Shown: positions 17,672 to 26,100 of the stretch, one piece after another
How the letters are laid out: each line of letters starts with the position of its first letter
Position numbering within the stretch: the stretch's first letter is position 1
The notes under the pieces: generated by a model
Database searches by the model: none
Seen by the model: the letters and a program-made list of their open reading frames with translations, nothing else
Told to the model about the DNA's origin: nothing
Origin: Mycolicibacterium tusciae JS617
Lineage (GTDB): Bacteria; Actinomycetota; Actinomycetes; Mycobacteriales; Mycobacteriaceae
Direction of reading: 5' to 3'
Length of the DNA stretch: 64,000 nt
Assembly (NCBI RefSeq): GCF_000243415.2
Contig: NZ_KI912270.1
Coordinates: forward strand, 2,480,001 to 2,544,000
Translations under genes and position numbers: made by a program

Positions 17672-18997
17672 CTATCGCGCGGCCTCGCGCATGTATTCGC
17701 GGATGGAGTCCGCCAGGAAGTCGAGCATCGGCTTGGTTAGCCCCGGATACGTTCCCACCCAGAACGTCCGGTTCATGACGATATCGGTGTTCGTCAGGTC
17801 GCCGACGATCCGGAAGTCGACGTCGCGATAGGCGGGCTGTTTGAGGAGGTTGCCGGCGAACAGCTGACGGAACCCGATCTTCCGGTCGTCGAGGAACTGC
17901 ATGAACTTGGTGCGATCCACGGGATGCGCGGGATCGAGGGTGATCGGGAACCCGAACCACGACGGATCGGATTTGGGCGTGGCGATGGGCAAGATCAGCC
18001 CGTCGACGCCGGTCAAGCGCGACGTCAGATAGTCGAAGTTGTCTTTGCGCGCCTGCACGAACCCGTCCAGCTTGGTCAGCTGCGACAGGCCGATCGCGGC
18101 CTGCATATCAGTGGCCTTCAGGTTGTAGCCGATGTGACTGTAGATGTACTTGTGGTCGTACCCCCTGGGCAGGTCGCCCAGTTGCCACTCGAACCGTTTC
18201 TGGCACGTGTCGGCCTCACCTGGGGCGCAGTAGCAGTCCCGGCCCCAGTCTCGGAACGACTCGACCTGCTTGCGTACCAGCGCGGATTTCATGAACACCG
18301 CACCGCCTTCACCAGTCGTGATGTGGTGGGCGGGGTAGAAGCTGACGGTGGCGGTGTCGCCGAAACTGCCGGTGCGCTGGCCGTTGTAGGTGGAGCCGAG
18401 CGCGTCGCAGGAGTCCTCGACCAACCACAGGCCGTGCTTGTCGCACAACTCCTGCACCGTGTCGAGATCGAACGGGTTGCCCAGGGTGTGCGCCATCATG
18501 ATCGCGCGCGTCTTGGGCCCGACCGCTTCTCGGAGCCGTCCCGGGATGGCGTCGTAGGTGCCGAGTTCGATGTCGACGACGACGGGCCGCAGCCCATTCT
18601 GGATGATCGGGTTGACGGTAGTGGGAAATCCGGTGGCCACGGTCAGCACCTCGTCACCGGGCTCAAGTGGCCGTCGCGTACCGAACCTCTTGCCCAACTT
18701 CGAACTGGTGAGCGCACTCAACGCGCACAGATTGGCGCTCGAACCGCTGTTGACGAAGACGGCGCCGCGGGCACCGACATACCGGGCGAGCGCGCGCTCG
18801 AACAGGGGATGGAACCGGCCTGCGGTCAACCAGCCGTCGAGTGACGCGTCAACGAGTGCCGCGAAATCCTCCTGGTCAAGGACCTTGCCCGAAACCGGCA
18901 CGGGCGTCGTGCCTGCGACGAACTCGGAGGCGGCAAGTTTGCGCTCCGCATAGCGGCGTACCGCCGCGAGGATGTCCGCGCGGTCTTGCTCGAGCAC
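17672..18997 (-). CDS. rfbH: CDP-4-keto-6-deoxyglucose 3-dehydrase (E1), PMP and [2Fe-2S] enzyme
   Basis: A 441-residue DegT/DnrJ/EryC1-fold protein. Two features separate it from sugar aminotransferases. First, [13 protein letters not shown] (about 220-232) has His (H224) where aminotransferases have the PLP-binding Lys, as in E1 and ColD. Second, four cysteines, C197, C255, C257 and C265, follow the C-x57-C-x1-C-x7-C pattern known for the E1 [2Fe-2S] cluster ([16 protein letters not shown]). It therefore removes the C-3 hydroxyl of CDP-4-keto-6-deoxyglucose to give, after reduction, CDP-4-keto-3,6-dideoxyglucose. A dedicated E3 reductase is not seen in the window. The start is a GTG at 18997. 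It is the first gene of the minus-strand operon. Confidence 0.95.
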   Translation of the reverse strand: MLEQDRADILAAVRRYAERKLAASEFVAGTTPVPVSGKVLDQEDFAALVDASLDGWLTAGRFHPLFERALARYVGARGAVFVNSGSSANLCALSALTSSKLGKRFGTRRPLEPGDEVLTVATGFPTTVNPIIQNGLRPVVVDIELGTYDAIPGRLREAVGPKTRAIMMAHTLGNPFDLDTVQELCDKHGLWLVEDSCDALGSTYNGQRTGSFGDTATVSFYPAHHITTGEGGAVFMKSALVRKQVESFRDWGRDCYCAPGEADTCQKRFEWQLGDLPRGYDHKYIYSHIGYNLKATDMQAAIGLSQLTKLDGFVQARKDNFDYLTSRLTGVDGLILPIATPKSDPSWFGFPITLDPAHPVDRTKFMQFLDDRKIGFRQLFAGNLLKQPAYRDVDFRIVGDLTNTDIVMNRTFWVGTYPGLTKPMLDFLADSIREYMREAAR

Positions 18998-19193
18998 GTT
19001 TTCACCAGTTCCATCGGTTGTGAATCCTGAAATGAGATCCCCTCCGGCGTTTGCTTGAGAAACCCATATCCTATTCGTCGGGTCATGAAAACCCGCGGGC
19101 GCATGCCGCCATTGCTAGTGTGGCATGTGCGCTGATATGCGTCACCGGATACTGCGTCGGGGGAACGACAGCTTTGCGATTAGACGACTTGCC
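18998..19193. promoter_or_regulatory. Divergent promoter region between rfbH and rfbF
   Basis: These 196 bases separate the minus-strand rfbH-rfbG-gtrA operon from the plus-strand rfbF-gtrB pair, so both promoters must lie here or overlap the coding ends. I could not identify convincing -10/-35 boxes or an operator. Confidence 0.5.
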
Positions 19194-19970
19194 ATGAAAG
19201 CCGTGCTGCTCGCGGGTGGTCTCGGCACGCGCATGCGTGAAGAGACCGAGTTCAGACCCAAGCCGATGGTCGAGGTCGGCGGTCGTCCCGTGCTCTGGCA
19301 CATTATGAAAATCCTTGACCATCACGGAATTTCAGATTTTGTGGTGTGCACCGGCTACAAGAGTGAGTTCATCAAGAACTACTTCTCAAACTATGGTGCG
19401 ACCAACTTGGACTTCACCATCACGCTGGGTGACCAGTCGAGCATCCAGTATCACGGTTCGCACGACGAGTTCAACTGGCAGGTCACGGTTGCCGACACCG
19501 GGTTAAGCACGATGACGGGCGGCCGTATCAAGCGCATCCGGAAGTATGTCCGCGACGAGACGTTCCTTTGTACCTATGGCGACGGAATCGCCAACGTCGA
19601 CATTCCCGCGCTGCTCGACTTCCACCGCTCCCACGGGAAGATCGCCACTGTGACGGCCACCCAGCCGATGAGCCGGTTCGGGGTCATCGACCTGGAGCAG
19701 GACGGTGCCGTCGCAAAATTCCGGGAGAAACCGAAAACCGAGGACTTTATCAATATTGGTTTCTTCGTTTTCGAACCGGCTGTGTTCGATTATCTGAGTG
19801 GGGACGACACCGTGCTCGAGGACAAGCCGCTCCTTCGCCTGGCTGAGGACCGGCAGATCGCTGCGTTTCCCCATCACGGCTTTTGGCAGCCGATGGATAC
19901 CTACCGAGAGTCGCAGATGCTGAACGAACTTTGGAACAACGGAGACCCACCCTGGAGGGTGTGGGAGTGA
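19194..19970 (+). CDS. rfbF: Glucose-1-phosphate cytidylyltransferase
   Basis: A 258-residue nucleotidyltransferase starting MKAVLLAGGLGTRMREE with the GxGTR-x-KP nucleotide-binding signature (KPMVEVGGRPVLWHIMK). The motifs FVVCTGYKSEFIKNYFSNY, FLCTYGDGIANVD and FGVIDLE are specific for RfbF/DdhA glucose-1-phosphate cytidylyltransferases rather than thymidylyl or uridylyl enzymes. It makes CDP-glucose, the entry step to CDP-3,6-dideoxyhexoses. The length equals that of known RfbF. It is divergent from rfbH and overlaps the next gene by GTGA, so it is translationally coupled to the GtrB-like gene. Confidence 0.94.
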   Translation: MKAVLLAGGLGTRMREETEFRPKPMVEVGGRPVLWHIMKILDHHGISDFVVCTGYKSEFIKNYFSNYGATNLDFTITLGDQSSIQYHGSHDEFNWQVTVADTGLSTMTGGRIKRIRKYVRDETFLCTYGDGIANVDIPALLDFHRSHGKIATVTATQPMSRFGVIDLEQDGAVAKFREKPKTEDFINIGFFVFEPAVFDYLSGDDTVLEDKPLLRLAEDRQIAAFPHHGFWQPMDTYRESQMLNELWNNGDPPWRVWE

Positions 19971-20899
19971 AGAAAAAGATCGCTGTAATAGCGCCGGCGT
20001 ACAACGAAAGCGAATGTGTCGAAGAGCTGGCTCGCCAGTTGGCGAAAGTGTTTGACGGCGAGCCGGAGTACGACTTCGAGGCGATCATCGTCGAAAACGG
20101 CTCGAGCGACGACACGATGGACAAACTGCTCGCCATCCATGAGATGGACCCGCGGTTCAAAGTCTTGCAGCTTGCCCGCAATTTCCGGATGGACGGGGGA
20201 CTGACGGCCGGGCTCAACGTCGTCGATGCCGACGCCGTCGTGCTCATGACCGCGGACCTGCAGGACCCGCCTGACCTCATCCCAGAGATGATCCGTAAGT
20301 GGGAAGAAGGCTACGAGAACGTATACGGCGTTGTCACCCAGCGTAGCGGCACCGGACCGATCCGCAAGATGAACTCCCAGCTGTTCTATTGGCTTGCCGG
20401 GAGGCTCACTGATGACCGAATCACCAGCAATGCCAGCGATTTCCGTTTAGTGGACCGGAAGGTCTACGAGGCCGTCCGCTCGATGGACGAGCGCAACCGG
20501 TTCATCCGCGGCCTGTTCTCCTGGGTGGGTTTCAATTCGATCGGCATACCGATGAAGCGCGTACCCCGCTTCGCGGGGGAATCTAAGGCATACACCCTCA
20601 CCGTGCTTGACCTAGCGGGCAAGGGCATCCTCGCCCACTCCTATGTGCCGCTGCGTCTCATCACTCTCACGGGTTTCTTGATAAGTGCCATCGCGGCGAT
20701 CACAGTATTGGTACTCGCCGCGCGCTTCGTCCTCTACGGGGTGCCTTTTCCGGGTTTCGGCTCGCTGATTTGCGTGACATTGATCGGCTTCGGTGTCATG
20801 TCACTGCTTCTCGGTGTCGTTGGCGAATATCTTGCGCTTATCTATGAGGAGGTAAAGCAACGACCCAACTTTGTCATCACCAGAAAGGTTGGCATATGA
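19967..20899 (+). CDS. GtrB/DPMS-like polyprenyl-phosphate glycosyltransferase (GT2)
   Basis: A 310-residue protein from the GTG at 19967, preceded by a GGAGGGTG box inside rfbF. The GT2 catalytic domain shows KIAVIAPAYNESECVEEL, VENGSSDDTMDK and MTADLQDPPDLIPEM, with the DxD-like TADLQDPP of the GtrB family. Two C-terminal helices (about 225-250 and 260-285) anchor it, as in GtrB. It should move a sugar from a nucleotide donor to polyprenyl phosphate on the cytoplasmic face, with GtrA (16153-16656) as the likely flippase partner. Being coupled to rfbF, its donor might be the CDP sugar made by this locus, but UDP-glucose is the usual donor in the family. Confidence 0.88.
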   Translation: MKKKIAVIAPAYNESECVEELARQLAKVFDGEPEYDFEAIIVENGSSDDTMDKLLAIHEMDPRFKVLQLARNFRMDGGLTAGLNVVDADAVVLMTADLQDPPDLIPEMIRKWEEGYENVYGVVTQRSGTGPIRKMNSQLFYWLAGRLTDDRITSNASDFRLVDRKVYEAVRSMDERNRFIRGLFSWVGFNSIGIPMKRVPRFAGESKAYTLTVLDLAGKGILAHSYVPLRLITLTGFLISAIAAITVLVLAARFVLYGVPFPGFGSLICVTLIGFGVMSLLLGVVGEYLALIYEEVKQRPNFVITRKVGI

Positions 20900-20931
20900 C
20901 TCAACTAGACAATTCACAGAAATGCCGATAA
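20896..20931 (+). other. Eleven-codon open frame overlapping the gtrB stop; possible gene remnant
   Basis: An ATG at 20896 overlaps the gtrB stop in the typical ATGA coupling arrangement, but the frame ends after MTQLDNSQKCR. This is what would be left if a coupled downstream gene had been replaced just after its start. The following ~120 bases to the TPP gene have no clear coding content. It could equally be chance. Confidence 0.25.
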
Positions 20932-21052
20932 TCGCTCTGACCAGCCAAGATAAACGAAAATCGTTAGGCTCTGCTTACGAATGTCGCCTTGTGTCGACAG
21001 CGGTCGAAAGCCGGTCTACGAACGCAGATCCAGCGCACAAGAGGGCTGAGTG

Positions 21053-22840
21053 ATGAGCGCCATGACTGTGGCCGATCTGCTGATCTCACGCATCGCTCGG
21101 GATGGCGTCGACACCGTCTTCAGCGTGACAGGCGGCGGGATCATGTTTCTGGTCGACGCGATCGCTCGGTCGCCGGACGTAGCGTTGATCTCCACCCATC
21201 ACGAGGAGTTCGCCGGCGTCGCCGCCGACGGATATGCGCGTTCGGGCAAACCGTACGGGGTTGCTATCGGCACCACTGGCCCCGGCGCGGCGCATCTGTT
21301 CACCGCCGTTGCGGCTGCCTGGCAGGATAGTTCGCCCGTCCTGTTCATCGTGGGCCAGGTCAAGTCCGCGGATGCTTCGACAATTCAGGGGCTTCCGCTT
21401 CGCCAGAACGGCACTTTCGAGTTCGACACCACTCGCGCTTTCGCACCCATTTGCAAGTACGTCGTAGTACTTCGGTCCGCCGAGACAGCGTCCGAGGAAA
21501 TCGAAACCGCCCTCCGCACCGCTCAGGAGGGGCGACCGGGCCCGGTGCTTATCGAGATGCCCCTCGACGTGCAAGGTGCCGCTGCGCCGGCACAGCGCCG
21601 GTCGCCGCCCACGGCCATTGTGGCCCGTTCCACTGAGGCCGACGTCGCCCCCGCGCGGGCAGCGCTCGAGGCCGCATTGGGCGACGCGAAACGTCCACTG
21701 GTTCTAATGGGCATCGGCGCTGTTCGCGCCGGCGTTCGGAACGGGCTATTGAAGGCGCTCGAAGCCGCAGGTGTTCCATACATCTGCACGCAGTTCGGGC
21801 GCGAAGCGGGCCGCCGCGACTCGCCGCTGTACATAGGCTCGCCCGGGATTAAGTCGAACCGCTCGGCCAATCTCGCAATGATGAATTGCGATCTGCTGAT
21901 TGCGATCGGCACCAGTCTACATCAGCAGGTCATCGGATGGGACGCCGAGCAATTCGCCGACTCTCCGTCTCGCAAGTTCTGGTTCGAATGCGACCCGGAC
22001 ACTCTGGCCGCTCGCCGTGCTCTCGTCGACGACGCCTTTCAGCTGTCGGCGCAGATTGCCGCCGACGGGTTGATCGCGGCACTTGGTTACCTCGGCACGA
22101 ACCCTGCGCAGTGGAGTGAATGGCGAGGTATTTGCGCCGATTGGCGCGAGAAATATTTGTTGCACTATCCCTCACACATCGAGGTATCCGGCCGAATGTG
22201 CCTTTACCGTGCGATCTCGACGCTAGATGCTCGCGCAGATCGATTTTCGGCCGCGGTCACGGATGCGGGCATCGTCTGGTATGCGCTCTCGCAGCATTAT
22301 TTCCCCGCCGAGGGCGCACATTACGTCTCGTCAGGGTCTTTCGGCGCGATGGGAATGGCGCTCCCCATGGCCATTGGCGCCGCCGCCGCCACGCACAAGC
22401 CCGTTCTGGCGGTCACCGGCGATGGATCGGCGATGATGTGCGTCTCCGAACTTGCGACGCTGAAGGCGCAGTGCCTTCCCGTGCTATATGTGATCAACAA
22501 TAATGACGGGTACGTCTCCATCCGGTCCACGCACGATCGCTATTTTGAGGGGCGGAAGCTCGGTACAGACGGATCGAACGGTGTCTTCATTCCGGCATAC
22601 GAATCCCTTGCCGCAACGTTCGAATTGCCTTACCGGCGCGCACATTCGCAGGCTGAACTCGACGACGTATTGGACGAATTGTTGCTGCCAGGCCTTTCCG
22701 GTCCGGTCGTGCTGGAAATCTTCACTTATGTCGATCAGGCGGTCGAACCGCTTGTCGCGTCACGTCGCAACGCTCACGGTCAATTCGTCAGTTCGTCGAT
22801 GGCCGACATGGATCCTCCGATCGACGCGACCCATGCCTGA
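21053..22840 (+). CDS. Acetolactate-synthase-like TPP-dependent enzyme
   Basis: A 595-residue protein. The N-terminal TPP domain has THHEEFAGVAADGYA with the catalytic Glu at position 51, and the C-terminal domain has the TPP/Mg motif VTGDGSAMMCVSELATL (GDG at 456-458) ending in INNNDGY. The domain plan PYR, central, PP is that of acetohydroxyacid synthase, glyoxylate carboligase and YerE. The anabolic function is unlikely: the gene sits in a sugar cluster, has no regulatory-subunit gene beside it, and overlaps an enolase-superfamily gene. YerE is known to add a decarboxylated 2-keto acid to C-4 of CDP-4-keto-3,6-dideoxyhexose. Because rfbFGH are adjacent, the same chemistry with a larger donor is proposed here. 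The start is ATG 21053 with GAGGG seven bases upstream. Confidence 0.85.
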   Translation: MSAMTVADLLISRIARDGVDTVFSVTGGGIMFLVDAIARSPDVALISTHHEEFAGVAADGYARSGKPYGVAIGTTGPGAAHLFTAVAAAWQDSSPVLFIVGQVKSADASTIQGLPLRQNGTFEFDTTRAFAPICKYVVVLRSAETASEEIETALRTAQEGRPGPVLIEMPLDVQGAAAPAQRRSPPTAIVARSTEADVAPARAALEAALGDAKRPLVLMGIGAVRAGVRNGLLKALEAAGVPYICTQFGREAGRRDSPLYIGSPGIKSNRSANLAMMNCDLLIAIGTSLHQQVIGWDAEQFADSPSRKFWFECDPDTLAARRALVDDAFQLSAQIAADGLIAALGYLGTNPAQWSEWRGICADWREKYLLHYPSHIEVSGRMCLYRAISTLDARADRFSAAVTDAGIVWYALSQHYFPAEGAHYVSSGSFGAMGMALPMAIGAAAATHKPVLAVTGDGSAMMCVSELATLKAQCLPVLYVINNNDGYVSIRSTHDRYFEGRKLGTDGSNGVFIPAYESLAATFELPYRRAHSQAELDDVLDELLLPGLSGPVVLEIFTYVDQAVEPLVASRRNAHGQFVSSSMADMDPPIDATHA

Positions 22841-24191
22841 CACCGTGAAGCCTGAAGCGCTGGAGGCGGCCCTGACTAGCTTCCGGTTCGAAGCGGATAA
22901 TTGGCGCTTCGTTGATCTGCGCATCGATATCCCGCCCGGATCATTCGGCAGCGACGCCATCAATCCACACACGCAGTATTCCAACCCGGTGGCGATTGCG
23001 GAGCGTGACGCGGGCACAGGGGTCGGCGCATCGTTTACGCTCGGCGCCGGCAACGAGATGATCTGCGCCGGCGCGGAATTCATCGTCAAAGAACTCGATG
23101 GGCTCACCGTCGGTGACCTCATGGCGCGCGGGGGTGGGTTTTACGAGACCTTGACCAACCCCCTTCAGCTGCGCTGGCTTTCGCCGAATGCGGGCGTGCC
23201 GTTGATGGCCGGGGGGCTGGTAGTGAACACGCTGCTCGACGCGGCCTCCAAGACCGTCGGGCTGCCGGCGTGGGAATTTCTCGCGCGGCTGCCGACCGAG
23301 GTTCTGATGAACTTGATCAACCTGCGCCATCTCGACGAGCGCTATGACGCGGCGACTCTTCGCCGGGTTTTCGACCTTGGTCTCCCAGACATCGACGCAC
23401 GTTGCGCCCAGCTGAAATCGGAGGGTCTGCCGGTCTACTACACGACTTGGATCGGCCATGACGCCGACACGATTTCGAAACAGATCGTCGCCCAGTATTG
23501 CGAACGCGGCATCACCATGTTCAAGCTGAAGATCAGCCGAGACATCGAGAGCGATGCACGGAAGCTGGAGCGCATACGTCAGCTCGTTCCGGATGGCATT
23601 GAGCTCTGCGTCGACGCCAATCAGACGCTCGACGCCGACGAGGCGCAGGTGTGGCTACGGCTGCTCTCGGACGAAGGCCTTATGTGGCTCGAAGAGCCGT
23701 TCGCGCCTGACAATGCTCGCTTGTTCCAGGACCTCGTGCGATACAAGCATGATAACGGCCTGTCTTGCGAAGTCGTGACCGGTGAAAACTGCCCGAATCA
23801 CTTCACTGCGTCGGCGCTCATCGATACCGGAATTGACCGATTTCAGGCCGACCCGTGTCGAATGCTCGGTCTCGTCGACGCGATCCTTGTGACAGTCGTG
23901 GCGGCGGTGCGCAATTGCACCGTGACGCCGCATGCCGGTGGCTCGGGTCTCGACGAACTCTCGCCGCACATCCAGCTTTTCAACCTTGCGCGCATCCGCA
24001 CCGACTTAGCACCCTCTGCTTCGTTAACGGAGAATGTGGGATTCTGCTCCCGGTACTTCGCGGCTCCGACCATCGTGAAGCACGGGTGTGCATTAGCGCA
24101 GCAGGCCCCCGGTTTTCTGGTCGGGCTTGAAAGGGGCGCAATGCAGCGCGTACGCAGCTACAAGGAGGGCACTTCTTGGCTAACGCTCTGA
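22833..24191 (+). CDS. Enolase-superfamily sugar-acid dehydratase (L-fuconate dehydratase-like)
   Basis: A 452-residue protein whose ATG overlaps the TPP-enzyme stop by eight bases. It follows the L-fuconate dehydratase (FucD) pattern: SDAINPHTQYS near the N-terminus, LRWLSPNAGVP, then the barrel residues K231-x-K233 (FKLKIS), metal ligands D261 (VDANQ), E287 (LEEPF) and E318 (TGEN), acid/base D340 and H367 (TPHAGGSGLDELSPHIQLF). All catalytic positions are present, so an active acid-sugar dehydratase yielding a 2-keto-3-deoxy acid is expected. FucD is normally catabolic, yet none of the other fucose-degradation genes is here. Its product class suits the adjacent TPP enzyme as an acyl donor, which is inference. 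The exact sugar acid (C6 or C7) cannot be told. Confidence 0.88.
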   Translation: MPDTVKPEALEAALTSFRFEADNWRFVDLRIDIPPGSFGSDAINPHTQYSNPVAIAERDAGTGVGASFTLGAGNEMICAGAEFIVKELDGLTVGDLMARGGGFYETLTNPLQLRWLSPNAGVPLMAGGLVVNTLLDAASKTVGLPAWEFLARLPTEVLMNLINLRHLDERYDAATLRRVFDLGLPDIDARCAQLKSEGLPVYYTTWIGHDADTISKQIVAQYCERGITMFKLKISRDIESDARKLERIRQLVPDGIELCVDANQTLDADEAQVWLRLLSDEGLMWLEEPFAPDNARLFQDLVRYKHDNGLSCEVVTGENCPNHFTASALIDTGIDRFQADPCRMLGLVDAILVTVVAAVRNCTVTPHAGGSGLDELSPHIQLFNLARIRTDLAPSASLTENVGFCSRYFAAPTIVKHGCALAQQAPGFLVGLERGAMQRVRSYKEGTSWLTL

Positions 24192-25282
24192 TCATCGGCT
24201 GCGGCGCGATCGGCCGCGGCTTTGTTCCCTGGATCCTGCAGAACTTTGACGTTGATTTCTACGACGCCTCGCGTGACCTGGCTGCGGGCATTTCCGCCCA
24301 AGGCGGGTACAGCTCGTATATGAGCGATGGCGAGAGTCTGTCGCACATGCGGGTTAGGCCGCGAACAGTTACCGCCGATTTCGGCGAACTGAACCTGGCG
24401 GATTACGACATCGTCTTCATATCCGTGGGGCCGCGAAACGTCGAGCGGCTTCCTGCCGGCGTGACGCGGATCACCTGCCCCATCTACAGCCTCGAGAACG
24501 ATCCGATCACCGTCGAGTGGATCAAACGTGACTATCGGTTAGAGGCCGTCTATTTCGGCGTGCCGGACGTCATCACCTCATCGACCGCCTCGCCCGAAAA
24601 CCTTGCCAAGGATCGCTATGCAATCCACACCGAAAACGGTGTCATGTACCTGCAGCACAGCGACCGTGTTTCCGACAGCCTGAAGGGGGCCCTGCCCGCC
24701 GTCAGGTGGCTGCCCGTGGAACGACTGAACCAGGAGTGGGACGCGAAGCTCTACATCCACAACACGCCGCACTGCATCGCGGCCTATCTCGGTTTCATGG
24801 CGGGCTGCACCTACCTGCACGAAGCGCTGGCCAAGCCCGAGATCCGACACGTGATCGACGGGGTAATTGAGGAACTGCTCTACGCCCTTAAGGTAACGAC
24901 CAACTACGACCACCACTTCATCGAATCGTATGCCGAGAAGGAAGTTCGGCGCTTCTCGAACAGGCTGCTTTTCGATCCGATCAGCCGCGTCGCCCGCGAG
25001 CCGATCCGCAAGTTGCATCCCTCCGGCCGCCTCGCCGGGGCCTTACGGTTGCTTCTGTCTTCGGGAGTCCGGCCCGTCCATCTCACGATCGGCATCGGTG
25101 CGGCGTTGCACTACATGGCGACGGACGATAAGGATTTCCTCCAGCTGTCGCATCTTGATGAGTTTGGCCTGCCGGCATTCTTGAAATACCACCTGTCGCT
25201 CCAGTCCGACTCGCTTGAATCTCGTTACATCGAGCAGTCTTTCGCGGGAGTTAGCGCCTATCTTCGCCGGGAGATCGTATGA
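24176..25282 (+). CDS. Mannitol-1-phosphate 5-dehydrogenase-like polyol/ketose dehydrogenase
   Basis: A 368-residue protein beginning at TTG 24176, with AAGGAGGG six bases upstream inside the previous gene. The N-terminal NAD-binding motif is ALIIGCGAIGRGFVPWIL. The C-terminal helical domain has WDAKLYIHNTPHCIAAYLGF, which contains the K-x4-N-x2-H catalytic block of the mannitol dehydrogenase family (KLYIHNTGH in MtlD), and RVAREPIRKLHPSGRLAGA, matching the R-PIRKL segment. Polyol-phosphate dehydrogenases interconvert alditol phosphates and ketose phosphates. In this operon it may reduce a ketone of a branched sugar or supply a polyol precursor. The first option would be new chemistry for the family and is a hypothesis. 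Confidence 0.78.
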   Translation: MANALIIGCGAIGRGFVPWILQNFDVDFYDASRDLAAGISAQGGYSSYMSDGESLSHMRVRPRTVTADFGELNLADYDIVFISVGPRNVERLPAGVTRITCPIYSLENDPITVEWIKRDYRLEAVYFGVPDVITSSTASPENLAKDRYAIHTENGVMYLQHSDRVSDSLKGALPAVRWLPVERLNQEWDAKLYIHNTPHCIAAYLGFMAGCTYLHEALAKPEIRHVIDGVIEELLYALKVTTNYDHHFIESYAEKEVRRFSNRLLFDPISRVAREPIRKLHPSGRLAGALRLLLSSGVRPVHLTIGIGAALHYMATDDKDFLQLSHLDEFGLPAFLKYHLSLQSDSLESRYIEQSFAGVSAYLRREIV

Positions 25283-26100
25283 GCCTGCTATCCCTCGCCG
25301 CACAGGCCTGCAACGTGTTTGGCGCCGCCGAAGATGGCGCGCTGAGAATAGTGCAGAAGGTCAAGGACGATCAGGCGCGCGATGTCGTGTCGGCGCTAGA
25401 CCAGCGCCTTCACGCAATGGCGGCAACGTATGTTGCTGACTGCATGCCCGGCTGCAGGCTGCTCTCGGAAGAGGGCGTCGCGCCCACGGATGGTCTCGCG
25501 GCGCTCGCGAAAGGCGAATGGCTTGTGGTCGATCCGCTGGACGGCTCGAATAATTATGTTCTGACACTGCCCGGCTATGGGTTCATGGCTGCACATCTCG
25601 TCGATGGCGTCATTGCCGGTTCCGTCGTGGTCCTGCCCGAGCACGACCTCTACATGGTGTCTGAGCGCGGCGACCTCTTGGTCTCTCAGCCTTTCGCCCC
25701 GGCATCGGCTGCGGCCTCGGCCCCGATTTACTACGCGTATCCGCCCCACCTGACCGATGCTGGGCGCGCGGCGCGTGCCGAGTTACTCGATCTCGTCGAT
25801 CGACGATCGGCGGGCCTGTATCGCTATGGATCGGCTTGTATCGGAGCGTATAACTTGCTGCGCGGTCGGCATGGCGCGTTTATCGGTCATAGCGTGCGCG
25901 TGTGGGATGCGCTTGCCTATTTCCCGCTGCTGCATCGGTTCCGCCTCGCTGCCAAATATCACCTCGGCGCCTCCGGCCTGACTCTCATCGCCGGATTCGA
26001 TGAGACATTCGTCGACGAAGCGTGCACGATCATATCCGCCAACGAAGCGATCACGTTCAATTCGGTTTCAGACGACTCAAAGCTTGTGATCTCGAAATGA
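25279..26100 (+). CDS. Inositol monophosphatase-family sugar phosphatase-like protein
   Basis: A 273-residue protein overlapping the previous stop by ATGA. It carries LLSEEG (metal ligands Glu), VVDPLDGSNNYV (the D-P-x-D-G-S/T-x-N metal-binding motif) and a C-terminal VWDALAYFPLL in place of the usual W-D-x-A-A-G. The altered last motif leaves the Asp but changes the Gly, so the substrate pocket may differ from inositol phosphatase. Expected activity is Mg-dependent hydrolysis of a sugar or polyol phosphate, which fits a pathway with a polyol-phosphate dehydrogenase beside it. It overlaps the next gene by ATGA as well. Confidence 0.82.
   Translation: MSLLSLAAQACNVFGAAEDGALRIVQKVKDDQARDVVSALDQRLHAMAATYVADCMPGCRLLSEEGVAPTDGLAALAKGEWLVVDPLDGSNNYVLTLPGYGFMAAHLVDGVIAGSVVVLPEHDLYMVSERGDLLVSQPFAPASAAASAPIYYAYPPHLTDAGRAARAELLDLVDRRSAGLYRYGSACIGAYNLLRGRHGAFIGHSVRVWDALAYFPLLHRFRLAAKYHLGASGLTLIAGFDETFVDEACTIISANEAITFNSVSDDSKLVISK

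Noticed and set aside
17672..18997. DegT-family sugar aminotransferase call
   Set aside because: The PLP lysine is replaced by His and four cysteines match the E1 iron-sulfur pattern, so a 3-dehydrase is the better call.
21053..22840. Housekeeping acetohydroxyacid synthase (IlvB)
   Set aside because: No ilvN/ilvC neighbours and overlap with a sugar-acid dehydratase; the context is sugar biosynthesis. Substrate remains unproven.
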